This document shows, in pieces, positions 44,320-56,147 of a stretch of 64,000 bases of DNA. The notes under the pieces were generated by a model. The model was not told the origin of the DNA. It did not search any database and saw nothing but the letters and a program-made list of their open reading frames with translations. Location: assembly GCF_011075055.1 (NCBI RefSeq), contig NC_058146.1:13011320-13075319 (forward strand), given 5' to 3'. The stretch's first letter is position 1, and every line of letters starts with the position of its first letter. The DNA is from Mangifera indica. Lineage: Eukaryota > Streptophyta > Magnoliopsida > Sapindales > Anacardiaceae. The translations under genes were made by a program, and so were the position numbers.

Positions 44320-45660
44320 TCTTCTTATATAAACTTAATGTGGAAACCTCTGCTGCATATCTTGTTCAACCTCTCATATAGCCTCCTCAACTTGGTAATT
44401 CCTCCAAAGAACCTTTACTAGAGGAATCTGATTACATTTGAAGTTGTTAACTTGTCAATCTAATATCTAAACTGGACATTCCTCATAAACCAAATTATCC
44501 TCTAGCTTGACATCTCTAACACTGAGCATATGGGTGGGTCAATGATATACTTGGATAACAGCAATAAATGGAACTCATTATGAATACGATTTGTGCTTGT
44601 TGGTAGGTAACCTTACCTACACACTCTAATACCTCAAAAAGTGCCATAAATCTTACTGTTAACTTGCCTTTCCTATCAAATCTTATAAAATACCTATGGG
44701 GGACTACTTTTATGAACACTTATCACCTACTTGAAACTCAAGATCACATCTCATTTGATCTGCATAACTCATCTAACTGTCTTGGGCTTGTCGCATCCTT
44801 TCCTTGATTATCCTTTCATTTTTAATCATCTTTTAGGTTAGCTCGGGTTTCAATGACTAGGTTAAGGCATCTCTCTCTCCTATCACATCCCAGTGCAATG
44901 GTAATCTACATCTCTTACCATACAAAGCTTCATAAGGAGCCATCTTGATGGTTTCCTAGTTATTATTATTATAATCAAACTTCATCAATGGAAATACATT
45001 TATCCAACTCACTCCTCTGTTTAGAAAATAAGCCCTCAATATGTTTTCAATCACTTGATTGACTTTCTCAACTTGTCTATCGATTTGAGGATGATATGTT
45101 GTGCTAAATGTCAATCTTGTACCTAAGGATTTTTGTATACTTTAACAAAATATTGAGAAAAATCTAGTGTCTTGATCTGATATTATTGTTCTAAGTAGTC
45201 CATGAAGTCTGACAATCTTTCTCATATAAATCTGACCCAACTGATCTATACTTGTGGTGTTTCTTACTACAATGAAATATGTCAACTTGGTTAACCAATC
45301 AACTATAACCCATAATGCATTATAGCAATATCTAACCCTAGGTGATCTGTCTAAAAAATCTATCGATATGTATTCTTACTTCCACTCAAGAATATTAAAA
45401 GATTGCAAAAGTTCAAATTGCCTCTAATATTCAACCTTAACCTACTGACACACAAGGCACTTGGCTATAAAATCTACAATGTCTTTCTTTATTCCTAGCC
45501 AATAGAATATCTTCCTCAGATCTTGATACATTTTTACACTTTTAGGATAGGCTAAGTAAAGGGAACTGTATACCTCTATTAAAATCTTATCTCTCAAACT
45601 TTGTTCTCAGGGAACACATATCCGCTTTCGAAACCTTAGGATGTCTTCTACCATACTGAA
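44320..45660 (-). pseudogene. gypsy-2 integrase and C-terminal tail
   Basis: Reads, from the C-terminus up, a chromodomain-like relic (PLVKVLWRN, QVEEA) and an integrase tail (44516-44719) with MFIKVVPHRYFIRFDRKGKL. Then come core fragments with LGTRLTFSTTYHPQIDRQ at about 45060-45125. The zinc-domain and first-core regions are recognisable but broken by many stops. Confidence 0.78.
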
Positions 45661-45779
45661 CTTAATTTCAGTATTTTTAACCATCTTTTGTCTAATCTAT
45701 AGATATCTTTTATCTGAAGCCTATGCTAAATGAATCTCATCCAAAAAAGTCGACTGAATATGAAAACTTGCCAACTACC

Positions 45780-46290
45780 TAATGATTAACTCTATCTGCT
45801 CTCTTACCAACTCTTGTTGTAACTCACAGTGAGTGGTAATCTGTGATAGGAACATTTTTCTACTCAAGGTATCAATAACTACATTGGCTTTACCTGGGTG
45901 GTACTTAGTCTCGTATTTATAGTCTTTTACCAACTCTAACCACTGTCTCTACCTTATGTTTAAATCTTTTTGAGTGAAGAAATATTTGAAGCTTTTGTGA
46001 TCTATGTAAATGTTACTCTTCACCCTATAAAGGTAGTATTGCTATATCTTAAATGTAAACACTATAACTGCTAACTCAAGATCATGAATAGGGTATCTGG
46101 TCTCATACTTCTTCAACTAACAAGAAGCATAAGTTATGACCTTTCCTTTTTGTATTAGTACTACTCCTAAATCCTAATATAAGGCATCTGTGTATAAATC
46201 ATAGTCCTCGTCCTTTTCTAACAAGGCAAGGATTGAAGCTGAGGTCAATCTCTTCTTCAATTCCTAGAAACTCTATTTCTAATCCTTTGA
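45780..46290 (-). pseudogene. gypsy-2 RNase H
   Basis: Reads VITYASC, stop, LKKYETRYPIHDLELAV, YYLYRVKSNIYIDHKSFKYF, FTQKDLNIR and YETKYHPGKANVV followed by TLSRKMFLSQIT. This is the standard gypsy RNase H series, with several stops. Confidence 0.82.
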
Positions 46291-47100
46291 CCATCTAAAA
46301 GAAATTATTCTAAGTGTTAACTCTGTAAAGGGTCAAGTTAACTTAGTAAATCCCTTAACAAAGCATCTGTAATAGTCTATCAATCCCAGAAAACTCCTAA
46401 GCTCCTTAGCCATCTTGGACCTCTATCATTTTAACACTGTCTCAATTGTATAGGGTGTACTGATATGTTATATACTGAAACCATATGACCTAGAAATGCC
46501 ACTCAATGTAAGCAGAACCCATATTTAGAGAACTTTGCAAACAATTGCCTCTTTCGCAGCCTTTAGAGCATAAATCTGAAATATTGTTCATACTCCTCTC
46601 AAGTTCTAGAGTAGATTAGGATGTTGTCAATAAACACCACCAAGAACTTATCTAAACAATCCTAAAACACCCTATTTATGAGATTCATAAATTATATCAA
46701 GGCAGTGATCAATCTAAAAGGTATGACCATGAACTCATAATACTATATCTAGTTCTAAAAGTAGTCTCAGGTATATCTTGCTTTGCTATTCTAACTTGGT
46801 GATACCTTGACCTCAAATTTATCTTAGAGAATACTAAAAAATCGTTGAGTTAGTTAAACAAATCATCAATTCTTAGGAATAGGTACTTATTCTTCACTGT
46901 CACCTTATTCAGCTTTTTATAATCAATGCACATCTTCATCGATCCATCTTTTCTCTTTACGAAGAGGATTGGTGTATCGTATAGTGAGTGTTTTGGTCTA
47001 ATAAATCCACTATCCAACAATTCCTACAATTGTTTCTTTAATTCCTATAATTCTACTGGGGTCATTCTGTAGAAGCTTTAGAAATTAGTATTATTCCCAG
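46291..47100 (-). pseudogene. gypsy-2 reverse transcriptase
   Basis: Minus-strand pieces such as [17 protein letters not shown] (near 46880) and the aligned region for CIDYKKLNK (near 46920) identify the domain. Most of the palm is heavily altered by stops and frameshifts. No open stretch of useful length remains. Confidence 0.75.
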
Positions 47101-47289
47101 GGCCAACTCAATGCTAAACTCTACCTCCCTCTCTAGTGCTAATCTTAGAAGGTTGTTAGGGAATACATTTGAAAACTTTTGTACCACTAGAGTATTATTT
47201 ATGCCCAAAGTTATCTCTACTGATTTCTAAACCACGTGTACTAAATATGTCATACACCCTTTAGTCAATATCTTTTTAGCCTTGATACT

Positions 47290-47660
47290 GTTAATCATCA
47301 TATTAAGGATTCAACCCTCTCCAAATGTGAACTGTTTACCATCATCCATACTAAATCTAACATTCTTTTTCCTGCAATCTATTTTAGTTCTATATCCGCT
47401 CAAGAAGTTCATACCCAGTATCATATCAAAGTCTAGCATGTCTATGATTATCAAGTCCATAGTTATTGCACAACCTCTCAGGAACACGGTATCACGTACC
47501 AATATTAAACCTCTATGAACTTAATCCCTATCTAGCATCTCTATATTGATTTGGGGAACCATTGAAGGCTCTAGTCATAATCTCTCAACTATGCCTCTAG
47601 CAATAAAACAATACGTGGCACCAGAGTCAATTAAAGCATAAAAAGGAAAAGTATGAAATA
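47290..47660 (-). pseudogene. gypsy-2 protease fragment
   Basis: The open stretch 47311-47502 reads VFLRGCAITMDLIIIDMLDF, DMILGMNFLSGYRTKIDCRK and NVRFSMDDGKQF, equivalent to the gypsy-1 protease C-terminus. The active-site half lies upstream near 47600 and is poorly preserved. Confidence 0.82.
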
Positions 47661-47749
47661 AAAACTAACTCATCACAGTTGTAATGCTAGCATCTACCTA
47701 AGTCTGAATAGTTATGAATACTTGGGCATGTCTTCCCTCAACTGTCTGT

Positions 47750-48135
47750 TCTATCACCATTGTTAAAGTTGTACATTGTCTAGCAAAATGTCTTGGCTAC
47801 TTACATCTGTAACACATCATCTATCTAGATAAACACTTGCCAATATGCCTTTTGCCACATCCACAATATTTAGGGGAATTATTATGCCTAGTTTGTTCCT
47901 CCTTTTTCTATTTCTTAGCCTTCAAGTTCTTCTTATTCTTAGGCTGGAAGGGTTTCTTGCCTTTGTTATCTCTACTAAGACCATCTCTAGTGCCTCACCT
48001 GGGTTACCACCAATAGTCAATTGACTCTACCTTTCTTACCCTTCAAGCTCTTTTGATAACTCTCTATCCTTAGTCATATGTTACCTCATAGCCTTAGATC
48101 ACAAGGCTTGATCGAATGCCTCTAAAAAATAAAGG
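47750..48135 (-). pseudogene. gypsy-2 gag C-terminal fragment
   Basis: Minus-strand reading gives AFDQALRSKAMR near 48100, a basic stretch, and remnants of two zinc knuckles (CGCGKRHIGKCLSR and MCYRCK) near 47830-47860. The capsid part is missing; the sequence changes to copia gag at about 48135-48150. Confidence 0.72.
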
Positions 48136-48149
48136 TCTTGGAGGTCATA

Positions 48150-48930
48150 AATCAGGTTATAGAAGAGTCGTAGTTATCTAAAGGGTAGAACTCGAATAAT
48201 GTCCAACACATACGTGATATGGACACATATCATGCATGGAAAAATAAAGACTCCACTACATATGGTATCAAGATTAGCTCTATGAATGGTAATCTGGTAT
48301 ACGAGTCCTAACAATACCTAATTGCGAACATCATATGGATAGCTTTGAAATAAAAGTTTAGAAGAACTATTGTCTCCAAACTAAGGTAATCGACCATCAA
48401 ATTTGACACATATAAAGTCTCTAACATGTCAATGAAACAACATCTGAGGGACATGTCAAATATGATTATGGAGCTAAAGTCAGCTAGGCATAACCTGACA
48501 AATATATAATAGGTTCATGCAATAATATGATCTCTTCTCAAAAGTTAAGAACATAGGAAAGTGAATATGACCCATAATGAGAATATAAGTACTTTTATTG
48601 ATATTACTCACCATATTGAGATAGAGGATAAACATCTTGAGGCAAATGGACTAAGTACTCATGCATTCATTGCAAGGTCGAGTTTAAAAGGTTTTATGGC
48701 TTTAAACATAAGTGGCACTACTCCAAGAAAAGGAAAAAGATTGTACAAGGCTCTAAGAACAAGAACAACAATACCAATGAAAGAGAGGTAAACGTGTTGG
48801 AAAGATAGACAAAACCAAAATGACCTATTATAATTCTAGCATAAAGGGCCATTTCACCCATTAGTGGGTATTGTATTACTCTACCTGAAGTTATGAAATT
48901 TTTGTTTCTAGTACTATGCTTTTAACTGAT
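48150..48930 (+). pseudogene. copia-3 gag
   Basis: Frame-shifted pieces read IKFDTYKVSNMSMKQHLRDM, SNMIMELKSARHNLTNIQ, HRKVNMTHNENISTFIDITH, HIEIEDKHLEANG and a Lys-rich linker. These match a copia gag family with TIKFDTYK...MRQHLREMSNMI. The zinc knuckle has decayed to YYNSSIKGHFTH (family CYNCGKKGHFARDC). The longest open piece is 48561-48791. Confidence 0.82.
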
Positions 48931-49190
48931 TCTCATCCTATGTGGATTGTAAACTCAAGAGCCATAAACCATATAGCTCATGATAAAGGAGCTTTTACGG
49001 AATTTCATTGAATTATGAATAAGACGAGATGGATTTATGTAGGAAACACCACGAAAGTTAAAGTAAAAGGGATAGGCATTTCAAATTAGTTTTGCCAAGT
49101 GGTTGAACCCTATACCTACATGTAGTCCTATATGATTGAAATATTCAACGAATTTTGGTCTCAGTGCTTATTCTACTTAAACTATGATAT
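48931..49190 (+). pseudogene. copia-3 protease
   Basis: Reads DSHPMWIVNSRAINHIAHDK, GAFTEFH, stop, TRWIYVGNTTKVKVKGIGI, then a frameshift. The family motif is IDSGATDHVA; here Asp is Asn and Gly is Arg, so the active site is destroyed. Confidence 0.8.
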
Positions 49191-49329
49191 AAATTGAATT
49201 TCTTTAAGAATTTGTTAAAATATATGATAGTATTGATTTCTATGTGTTTTTTTTATGTTGAATGGTTTTATAGTGTTAGACACCTTTCATTTTGATAATA
49301 TTAGTTTTTTATTTATTTACTAAGTATGG

Positions 49330-50371
49330 ATGTAGATGCAAATACATGATATGTTAAATTATGGCATTAACCAAGAAAGAATAAATAGATTAGCCTGTGA
49401 AGGTTTATTAAGACCTTTCACAAAACTTGAATTGTCTACATGTAAACATTGTCTTGTTAGAAAAACAACTAGAAAACCATTTGGCAAAGTGTAAGAGTTA
49501 AACTTCCATTGTAACTTATACAATTGAACATTTGTGGTCATATGAATGTTAAACTAAGGCATGATGCCCCATTTTCATTACTTTTATAAATATTTATACT
49601 TAATTCAATCATGACTACTTGATCTCCCATAAATTGAAAGCGATAGATTATTTTAGACGTTATATAAATGAGGTTAAAACTTAATTAGACAAAAAAATAA
49701 AAGCTTTAAAAACTTAACAAGTCATGAATAATTGTCTAAAGAGTTCAAAAACTATAATGAAAAGGAATAATAAGGTAAATAACAATTTGCAACAAAATAG
49801 TATAACAAAAATGAGAAATGGAACTCTGTTGAAAATGGTTAGGTTAATGATAGGACCAGCAAATGTTCTAATACATTTTTGGTGAGATATGTTGTTAACT
49901 ATTGCCTATATACTTAATTATATGCTTTTTAAATCAACTGCTTCCACTCCTTATGGGTTATGAACCAGTAGAAAACTTGATTTAAATCAATTGTGACCTT
50001 AACAGTCAACAGTGTTTATCTATGACTCTTCCCATAAGTTTGAAAAATTAAGACCAAGAGAAAAGAAATGTATCTTTATAAGGTACTGTGAACACTTCAA
50101 ATGGTATATATTCATTAGAGAGGATTAATAAAAGAATAATTGAAATTGAATACAGAGATGTTACATTCATAGAGGATGTTTTTTATAATAAGAGTGATAT
50201 TGATAAAGGTTTTCATCTATATGAGATAAAAGAATAACAGGGAATAAGTTTATCTCAATGACTATTAGTTGAGTCTCAAAAGAAAGTACCTTTAGCTATT
50301 CTAGATAGTAAGAGCAATAAGAAATTATCTTATCCATCTCAACCAAGTGAGAGCAAATAAGATTGAGCTCT
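49330..50371 (+). pseudogene. copia-3 integrase
   Basis: The zinc-binding part (about 49350-49490) reads INQERINRLACEGLLRPFTK and CKHCLVRKTTRKPFGK. The core has CGHMNVKLRHDAP, then LLTIAYILNYMLFKS and ASTPYGL. The C-terminal part reads YDSSHKFEKLRPREKKCIFI and RYCEHFKWYIFIRED. Many stops. The last 440 bp (from 49925) are repeated at 59838-60277. It is interrupted at 50377 by a solo LTR. Confidence 0.85.
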
Positions 50372-50376
50372 AACCT

Positions 50377-52440
50377 TGTAGCACCCACAGGTAAGCCCAA
50401 AGGTATTTCAATCTTTTTTTTAGCTTTTAAATTCAGTAGAAAGTTAATTAGTGGATCAGATTGAGATCGCCATGAAACAAGAGGTTATTTTAGTTATGCA
50501 ATTAGACATAAACCTGATAACCCTTATATCATGTCTTCAAGATAAAATAAAAATGTGATAACCCTAACTCTCTTCTATTTTCTTTCATAGCCATATAATG
50601 TAGAGAGTGTGAGAGAAAAAGAGGTATTTTCATCACATGTAGAACTTCCAATGATCACCAGAATCACTGTAGCTGTGCAAAGGAAACATTTTCGCTTAAA
50701 TCCAAGTAAGTGGAACAACTTCCCTTGTTTTATCATGAAATTTTTGGAATGTTTCTATTATATACATAATCTAAGAATGTTTAGATATAGTAGTGATGAT
50801 CTTATTGATGGAATTGATGGTAATATGTAAACATGAAAGGTTATATCATGCATAATCTATTAATTATATAAATGTTTAGGTTTTTATTTGATTAATGTTT
50901 TAAAGCCTTGTATTTGTACTTTGATTAAATAAATCATGTGAATATCATGCCTAGGACATGTAGATACTTTTTTGTGCATCTTAGAGGAAGTAATTTTGTC
51001 AAAATTATGATTGAAGAAGTGTAGAAACCATAGGGTACGATTTCCATATTACGACATATGACTATGTATGGTCTTATACACACTCATCTGTAGTTCCAAA
51101 AATTTTGAAAGTATGAAATCTCATACTTATTTTGAGGGAAGATATGCATAGTTATGTGATATGGGACACAAGCTCATGTATGGCTTTCTAAAAGTAGACG
51201 AAATGCATTAGAAGACATATGGCTTACATATGTAGATCATCATACATAGGAGTATATCCAAGTTAACTCCCCGTGTGCATCTACTCTATACACAGTTATA
51301 TGCTAAGTGACACATGCCCATGCATATGGGTTAAGAGAGACACAGGTATAGGTGGAGAAACACACGATCGTGTACCCTAGAAAAAGATAAGAGATGGTTA
51401 TACCCCTAGACTATATGCATGGAAGGGGAGAGTTAAGTAAGAAGAATAATGGGCTATTAAAGAACAAAGATTTCAAGAAAGACATAGATAAGGTACTCGA
51501 CTATATGGACGACAACACAAACTCAAATGAAATCAAATTTAAGTTGAAAGTTAACAACCTTACAGCTAGTGTCACATAACTAGATAGTCACCTCTATATG
51601 TTTAAGTAACGGTAATTATGGAAGCAATAAGGTTGGATACTCATGAGATGCATTATGCATTCAGCACTAAGACGTGTAGCCACCTAGTTTAGTTCAAGTG
51701 TGCATGGTAAGGATATGGCTTTTAGATGTTCCTTATATGATTAGCAGGATTCATCACATAAGTACCCAAGGTAGGGGTCATTTTCAGATAGTTAGTCAGT
51801 AATTCTGATCAGTATATGTGGTAAAGGAAATATTTTTCTGTATAATTAGGGTGTCCCATTTAGATAACCCAATAGGTCATTTGGCATATGCATAAAGCAC
51901 AATAGTAACTTTCACCAAGGTATCAAATATGCTTATTTTAGCTTAGGTATTCACACATTTTATGAACGATCCATTTCAGGGCACCAAAGTGTCATAGTGT
52001 GACCACATTTAGCTTATGAATAAAATGCTAGTTTTACCATCAATTATTTATAATAGTTTTGGGTATTGAAAAGTCACTACATAATGAGTTTTACTCACGC
52101 ATTTCCTTTCATATATTTGTAGATAGAGGTAAGTAGTAGGGCAGACGGGAGATCTAACAGTCTAGTTAACAGTTGCACAAGGAGAGGGGTCTTTTGTTAC
52201 TCAGTTTCATCAACCATATAGTTTTATTATTTGTTTTATCATTTTTATTATTATCATTGTTGCTAGTATTTTCAAACACGTGCTATCATATGAGTATTGA
52301 TTAATAAACTGTTTTTATTACACCACATTTTTGCACGCTTTATCATTATGATCAGGCATTAAAGTTTTCAAATAATTCAATTGTGCATGCCCTTTTTAAT
52401 ATATTTCCATCAAGGGTATGTATCTAAAGGGGCTATTAGA
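50377..52440 (+). repeat. Solo LTR of the gypsy-2 family
   Basis: 2064 bp, TGTAGCACCCACAGGTAAGC to GGCTATTAGA. The start and end match the gypsy-2 LTR in reverse complement (TGTAACACCTACAGGTAAGT; TTTTGGTATATTCCC near the end). Flanks are AACCT (50372-50376) and AACAT (52441-52445), a 5-bp target duplication with one change. The second copia-3 copy has the uninterrupted site AACCA at 60278-60282, direct support for insertion. No internal region is present. Confidence 0.9.
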
Positions 52441-52550
52441 AACATATTTTGCATAATCAGAGCAATGATCCTTAATTGTGTAGGAGTGGTCATCCAAAGG
52501 TACCTAAGCAACATTTTTGAAATTAAAAATAAGGTTTTCATTAACACTCT
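52441..52550 (+). pseudogene. copia-3 integrase/RT linker (copy 1)
   Basis: Reads LNCVGVVIQRYLSNIFEIKN, the linker that in copia elements has LRRSGR and RYGF-type motifs. It is matched by 60283-60387. The gypsy-3 LTR begins immediately after ACTCT at 52551. Confidence 0.75.
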
Positions 52551-54815
52551 TGTAACACCTATAGGTATGTCTCAAAGGCACAAGTGTCTTTTCTCATTTT
52601 TATGATAGATTTGAGTTATAGGTGACACAAGGTCGTGTGTAGAGAGGTCATGCTCATGTGTTATTGTCATAGCTAGATAAGATGAATTTCACATAAAATT
52701 CAAATTGCATGACATAAGGTTGTGTACAGGTAGTACATACCCATGTGTGGCATTATGCATTTTAGTTTTATAAAAGACACGTCACTGTGTTTTAGAGATT
52801 ATTATTATAATTCTTGAATTCACAAAATCTCCCAAAAGTGAGAGAAAGCAAAGGTTTGACCATCAAGCTTCTGTGTAGTGACTCTAACGGTTTGATTTCG
52901 ATAACATGGTGATAAAGAAAGAAGAGAGAATGAGCATCCCTTATGCCTTGGTTACAACAAGAACTCTAAAAGGTAAATAGGACCTGTCAATGCTTTATAC
53001 AATTTATGATGATGCGATGTGATTACAATTGTTATATCATATCATGTTTTGAATTGGAATATTGTTACGATGTGTGGTTGATCCTACTTTTGTTAAAATT
53101 AATATGGTGACAGAACATGTTAATATGTGAGTTATAGTTATATATTTGGATAATATGGTGATATTGAGAAAAAAGGTTTTGTTGTGCAATTAGTCATTGT
53201 CATACCCATGGTATGAATTTGTAATGCTTTGATTTATGGCTTAATGTTCATTTAGAATGATATATGTGTTATGACTGGATTAGATTAATGTGTTGATCCT
53301 TATTTCTATGCCAAGATTACTTAGACAAAGATTAAACATGTAGAAATAAAATAGGGATCAAAATTAGGTCTTTTCGATCTATTGTCTATATTTACCACAC
53401 AATTGTGTGGTATAGGACAGTTGCCCTATACGCGAACTTCAAATTTTAGGTCGAGTTTTCAACTCTCTAATAAGCATAAGAAGTCATTGATTGATTAGTG
53501 GTCAACTAGGACAAATGGATTTTTTTGTGTATAGCAATAACATGATCGTATATGGGTAAAATAACTAAAATACCCTTAATAAGTAGTGCGATCAAGAAGA
53601 ACATAGAAAAGGAAAGTGAAATTAATATTTGAAGGGGCACAGACCTGTGTTAGACAAGAGAACATACCCATGTGTTTATAAGAGCAATACATAAAGAAAG
53701 GCCACAATTAGGACTGGTCATGTATAAGTAAAAGAGACACACCCCCGTGTGTCTATAAACACACCCCTCGTTTAGAGTAGATTAAAGAAAATGAGAAAAG
53801 GAATTAGGTTAAGAATCTAAGGGTCATCCCAAGAGCTAGTAAAGAGATTTTGACATGTAATAGTACCCAATGTACCTAAGAGATAAGATTTTAATAAGGC
53901 ACAAGATATGCCATGGAGCAAAGACGAGCCCAAGTTAAGTAAATGCTTGAGTTACATGTATGCTAGACATCATAGGATCATTACAAGAAGGCATTATGAA
54001 TACACATTTACTACACTATTATAATAAGACACCATACCCATAGTAGGCTACTCGCTCGTAATAAAGCCTAGTTAAGATATAGTTGATCTAATGGAACGAA
54101 GAGATAACTCACACGGCTAAAGTTTCAAATATTTATATTTGATATAGACTAATCAACCTAGTATACAGATCAATTTAGCTTTCAGATAGAGATGTTTCCA
54201 CTAAGTGTGTGGTTATGCCAAATATGAATCTAGGAAGTGGTTCCTCAATGACTAAGTGGGACATAGTTCAATCTGAGAGTAAAGATATCTAGCCTAAACA
54301 TTCCTTATAGTATAGTTCGAGCTAGGGGATTATATACAAGACCCACCATCATCCTTAAGGAGTTTAATGTCAACTTTGAATGATAAAGTTAGTATGGGTC
54401 AAGATCAAAGGCATTTTAGAAATTTAAGTAAAGTTACTAGTAAGTCTCCTATTTATTAAGTTTTTTATTACTTACTCTCCTACTTTCATGTGTCCAGATA
54501 CTAGTGATCATAACGATTATGGGACAAGTAGTGGTCTACAAGCATAGAGCTGCAAGGGCATTCCAGTAATTTCAATTTTTATTAATCTTAATTTCATTTT
54601 GATTTTATGATTGTATTTGACTCTACACATTATGGTTTTAGTACATTTTTTGGTTTTGAAAAAGGTGTTTTAGTAATTTATGAAGTTTAATAAGTAATAT
54701 TTTATTCAATTATTTTATGGGTTTATTACATGTTTTGAATTAATTGCATGCTCAAGATAGACAATCTGGTGATGTCTTCCCTTAAAGGGTATCACTTCTT
54801 AAAGAAGGTCTTATA
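52551..54815 (+). repeat. gypsy-3 5' LTR (LTR-A)
   Basis: 2265 bp, TGTAACACCTATAGGTATGT to GGTCTTATA. It carries the block GGTCATCCCAAGAG near 53821 and degenerate CATAGTAGG repeats near 54030, both shared with gypsy-1 LTRs. The end has lost the TGTTACA form. Confidence 0.85.
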
Positions 54816-54818
54816 AGT

Positions 54819-54836
54819 TAGTATTAGAGCATGGTT
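54819..54836 (+). other. gypsy-3 primer binding site, mutated
   Basis: TAGTATTAGAGCATGGTT stands where TGGTATCAGAGCATGGTT is expected; two C-to-T or G-to-A changes weaken the match to initiator tRNA-Met. Confidence 0.8.
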
Positions 54837-54984
54837 TGGATACCCAAAAGATGTCCTAAAGTATATGTGTAATCAGACAGAGTAGAAATGTAAGTACCCC
54901 ACACCATGTTAACCACTGGATGTGATAACACAGAAAAAGGTTGAATTTGGATTTTTGTTCCTAGTTATAAAGATTTTTTTACTA

Positions 54985-55514
54985 ATGAGCCATGATAGTT
55001 GTACTTATCAAAGCAACTAAAAGAATTATCGAAATCAATTCAAAAGGAAGAAAAAGGTACATTGATAAATGAATACTAATTTGTTGACTATTACTTATCA
55101 AATCTTCCTCTATAATTTGGTTGGATTAGGTAGTCCAAAAAATTCCATACCACGACATATCTAGAATAATAGTCATTAGTGAAAAAAAAATACTTATACA
55201 AACTAAGAAAGTAACCCCATCCCCAATAGTCCAAAGATGAAAATGAAAATTTTTAGAATAGTCTGAACCATTCATGAACATTATAGCAAATATGATTAGA
55301 ACATTTACAGCCCCCATGTAAATAAGAAGTTGTGCAACAGCTACAAAATGGGAATTTGATAGAATATAGAATAAGGATATACAAACAAAACCAATCCCAA
55401 TGAAAAGGCAAAATAAATTGAGTTGATAAGTAAAACTACTCCCAAACCTCTTACTATAAGACTAAATCCCAAAAAAACTAAAAGAAAATCATGTAATGGT
55501 CTAGGCAAATCCAT
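54985..55514 (-). pseudogene. ndhG: Plastid ndhG (NAD(P)H dehydrogenase subunit 6), nuclear copy
   Basis: A full-length but broken copy of the plastid NDH membrane subunit. It starts at 55514 with [16 protein letters not shown]. The best open part (55126-55317) reads [37 protein letters not shown] and [15 protein letters not shown]. After a stop it ends with [20 protein letters not shown] and [10 protein letters not shown]. The order and length match the plastid protein (about 176 residues). Stops and frameshifts make it non-functional, and in the nucleus it would lack a plastid promoter. Confidence 0.92.
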
Positions 55515-55699
55515 TATATTAAAATAAGATATAAATAAATCTAAATGTTTTTCATGACCTTATTGAGAACCGACTAAAAAAATTTTTTTCTAAGACATTC
55601 CCCATTGAATTAAATTATAATCTAATAAGTGTGAGTTAACGGAGGTCTAGTTATTGGGTCAATTTCGCTTTTTTCTATATTCTAAACTACTATTTGAAA

Positions 55700-55945
55700 T
55701 AGAAATGCTATCTTAATACACTTTCAATACAAATTAAGTCGTACTTCTCAGAAAATAGGTAAAAGATGCCTCTTCTTTACATTTATTGCAGTTCTTTCTA
55801 CATGAGTATTTTAATTTGAATTGGAATAGTCTTAGTACTCCAAAGAAATCTATTTCCATTTTTTCAAAAAGTAATTCAAGATTATTCTTGTTCTTATATA
55901 ATTCTCATGTATATGAATATGAATCCATCTTCTTCACCAAGATTT
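55700..55945 (+). pseudogene. matK: Plastid matK fragment, nuclear copy
   Basis: Reads [39 protein letters not shown] and [20 protein letters not shown]. This is the N-terminal third of the plastid intron maturase MatK (family: [18 protein letters not shown]...TPKKSIS). Upstream, VVLLRK-stop precedes VKDA where VQTLRYW is expected. Only about 80 residues are present, on the opposite strand to the neighbouring ndhG and trnL pieces. Confidence 0.9.
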
Positions 55946-55977
55946 CGTGATTTGTTGCCAAACTTATTCCAATTCTA

Positions 55978-56025
55978 AGATCTCAGATCGAATTGATATT
56001 GATATATCGATTCGATCTAAGATCT
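55978..56025. repeat. Imperfect palindrome in the plastid insert
   Basis: The left arm AGATCTCAGATCGAATTGAT pairs with the right arm ATCGATTCGATCTAAGATCT around a short centre. It lies about 40 bp from trnL-CAA and probably comes from plastid spacer DNA. Confidence 0.7.
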
Positions 56026-56064
56026 CTTATTGAATTGCTTATTCAATGAGCGTTCTCAATATTA

Positions 56065-56147
56065 TGCCTAAAAAAGGACTTAAACCTTCACGCTCTTTAG
56101 TACGAGATTTTGAGTTTCACGTGTTTACCATTTCACCATCAAGTTTT
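56065..56147 (-). pseudogene. trnL-CAA: Plastid trnL-CAA, nuclear pseudogene
   Basis: On the minus strand the anticodon arm ACTCAAAATCTCGT carries CAA. The D-arm (TGGTGAAATGGTAAACACG), variable arm (GCTAAAGAGCGT-like, here ACTAAAGAGCGTG) and T-arm (AAGGTTTAAGTCCTT) match plastid tRNA-Leu(CAA). The acceptor stem is ruined (AAAACTT against TTTAGGC, where GCCTTGA pairs TCAAGGC), and the T-loop TTCGA is TTTAA. Not expected to be a working tRNA. Confidence 0.9.

Larger units (their letters stand above)
41714..48135 (-). mobile_element. gypsy-2: old Ty3/gypsy chromovirus, 5' end missing
   Basis: A minus-strand element with its 3' LTR at 41714-44313, a polypurine tract just inside it (GAAGAAAGGAA on the minus strand), then integrase, RNase H, reverse transcriptase, protease and gag in order toward 48135. 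There gag ends abruptly and copia-3 begins; the 5' LTR is absent. Damage is much heavier than in gypsy-1. A solo LTR of the same family lies at 50377-52440 on the plus strand. Confidence 0.88.

Noticed and set aside
50609..50830. Open frame of 73 codons, and others at 51394 and 52381
   Set aside because: The first two lie in the solo LTR; the third spans its end and the copia linker. No separate gene is supported.
56065..56147. Functional nuclear tRNA-Leu
   Set aside because: The acceptor stem no longer pairs and the T-loop is altered; the neighbours are plastid fragments.
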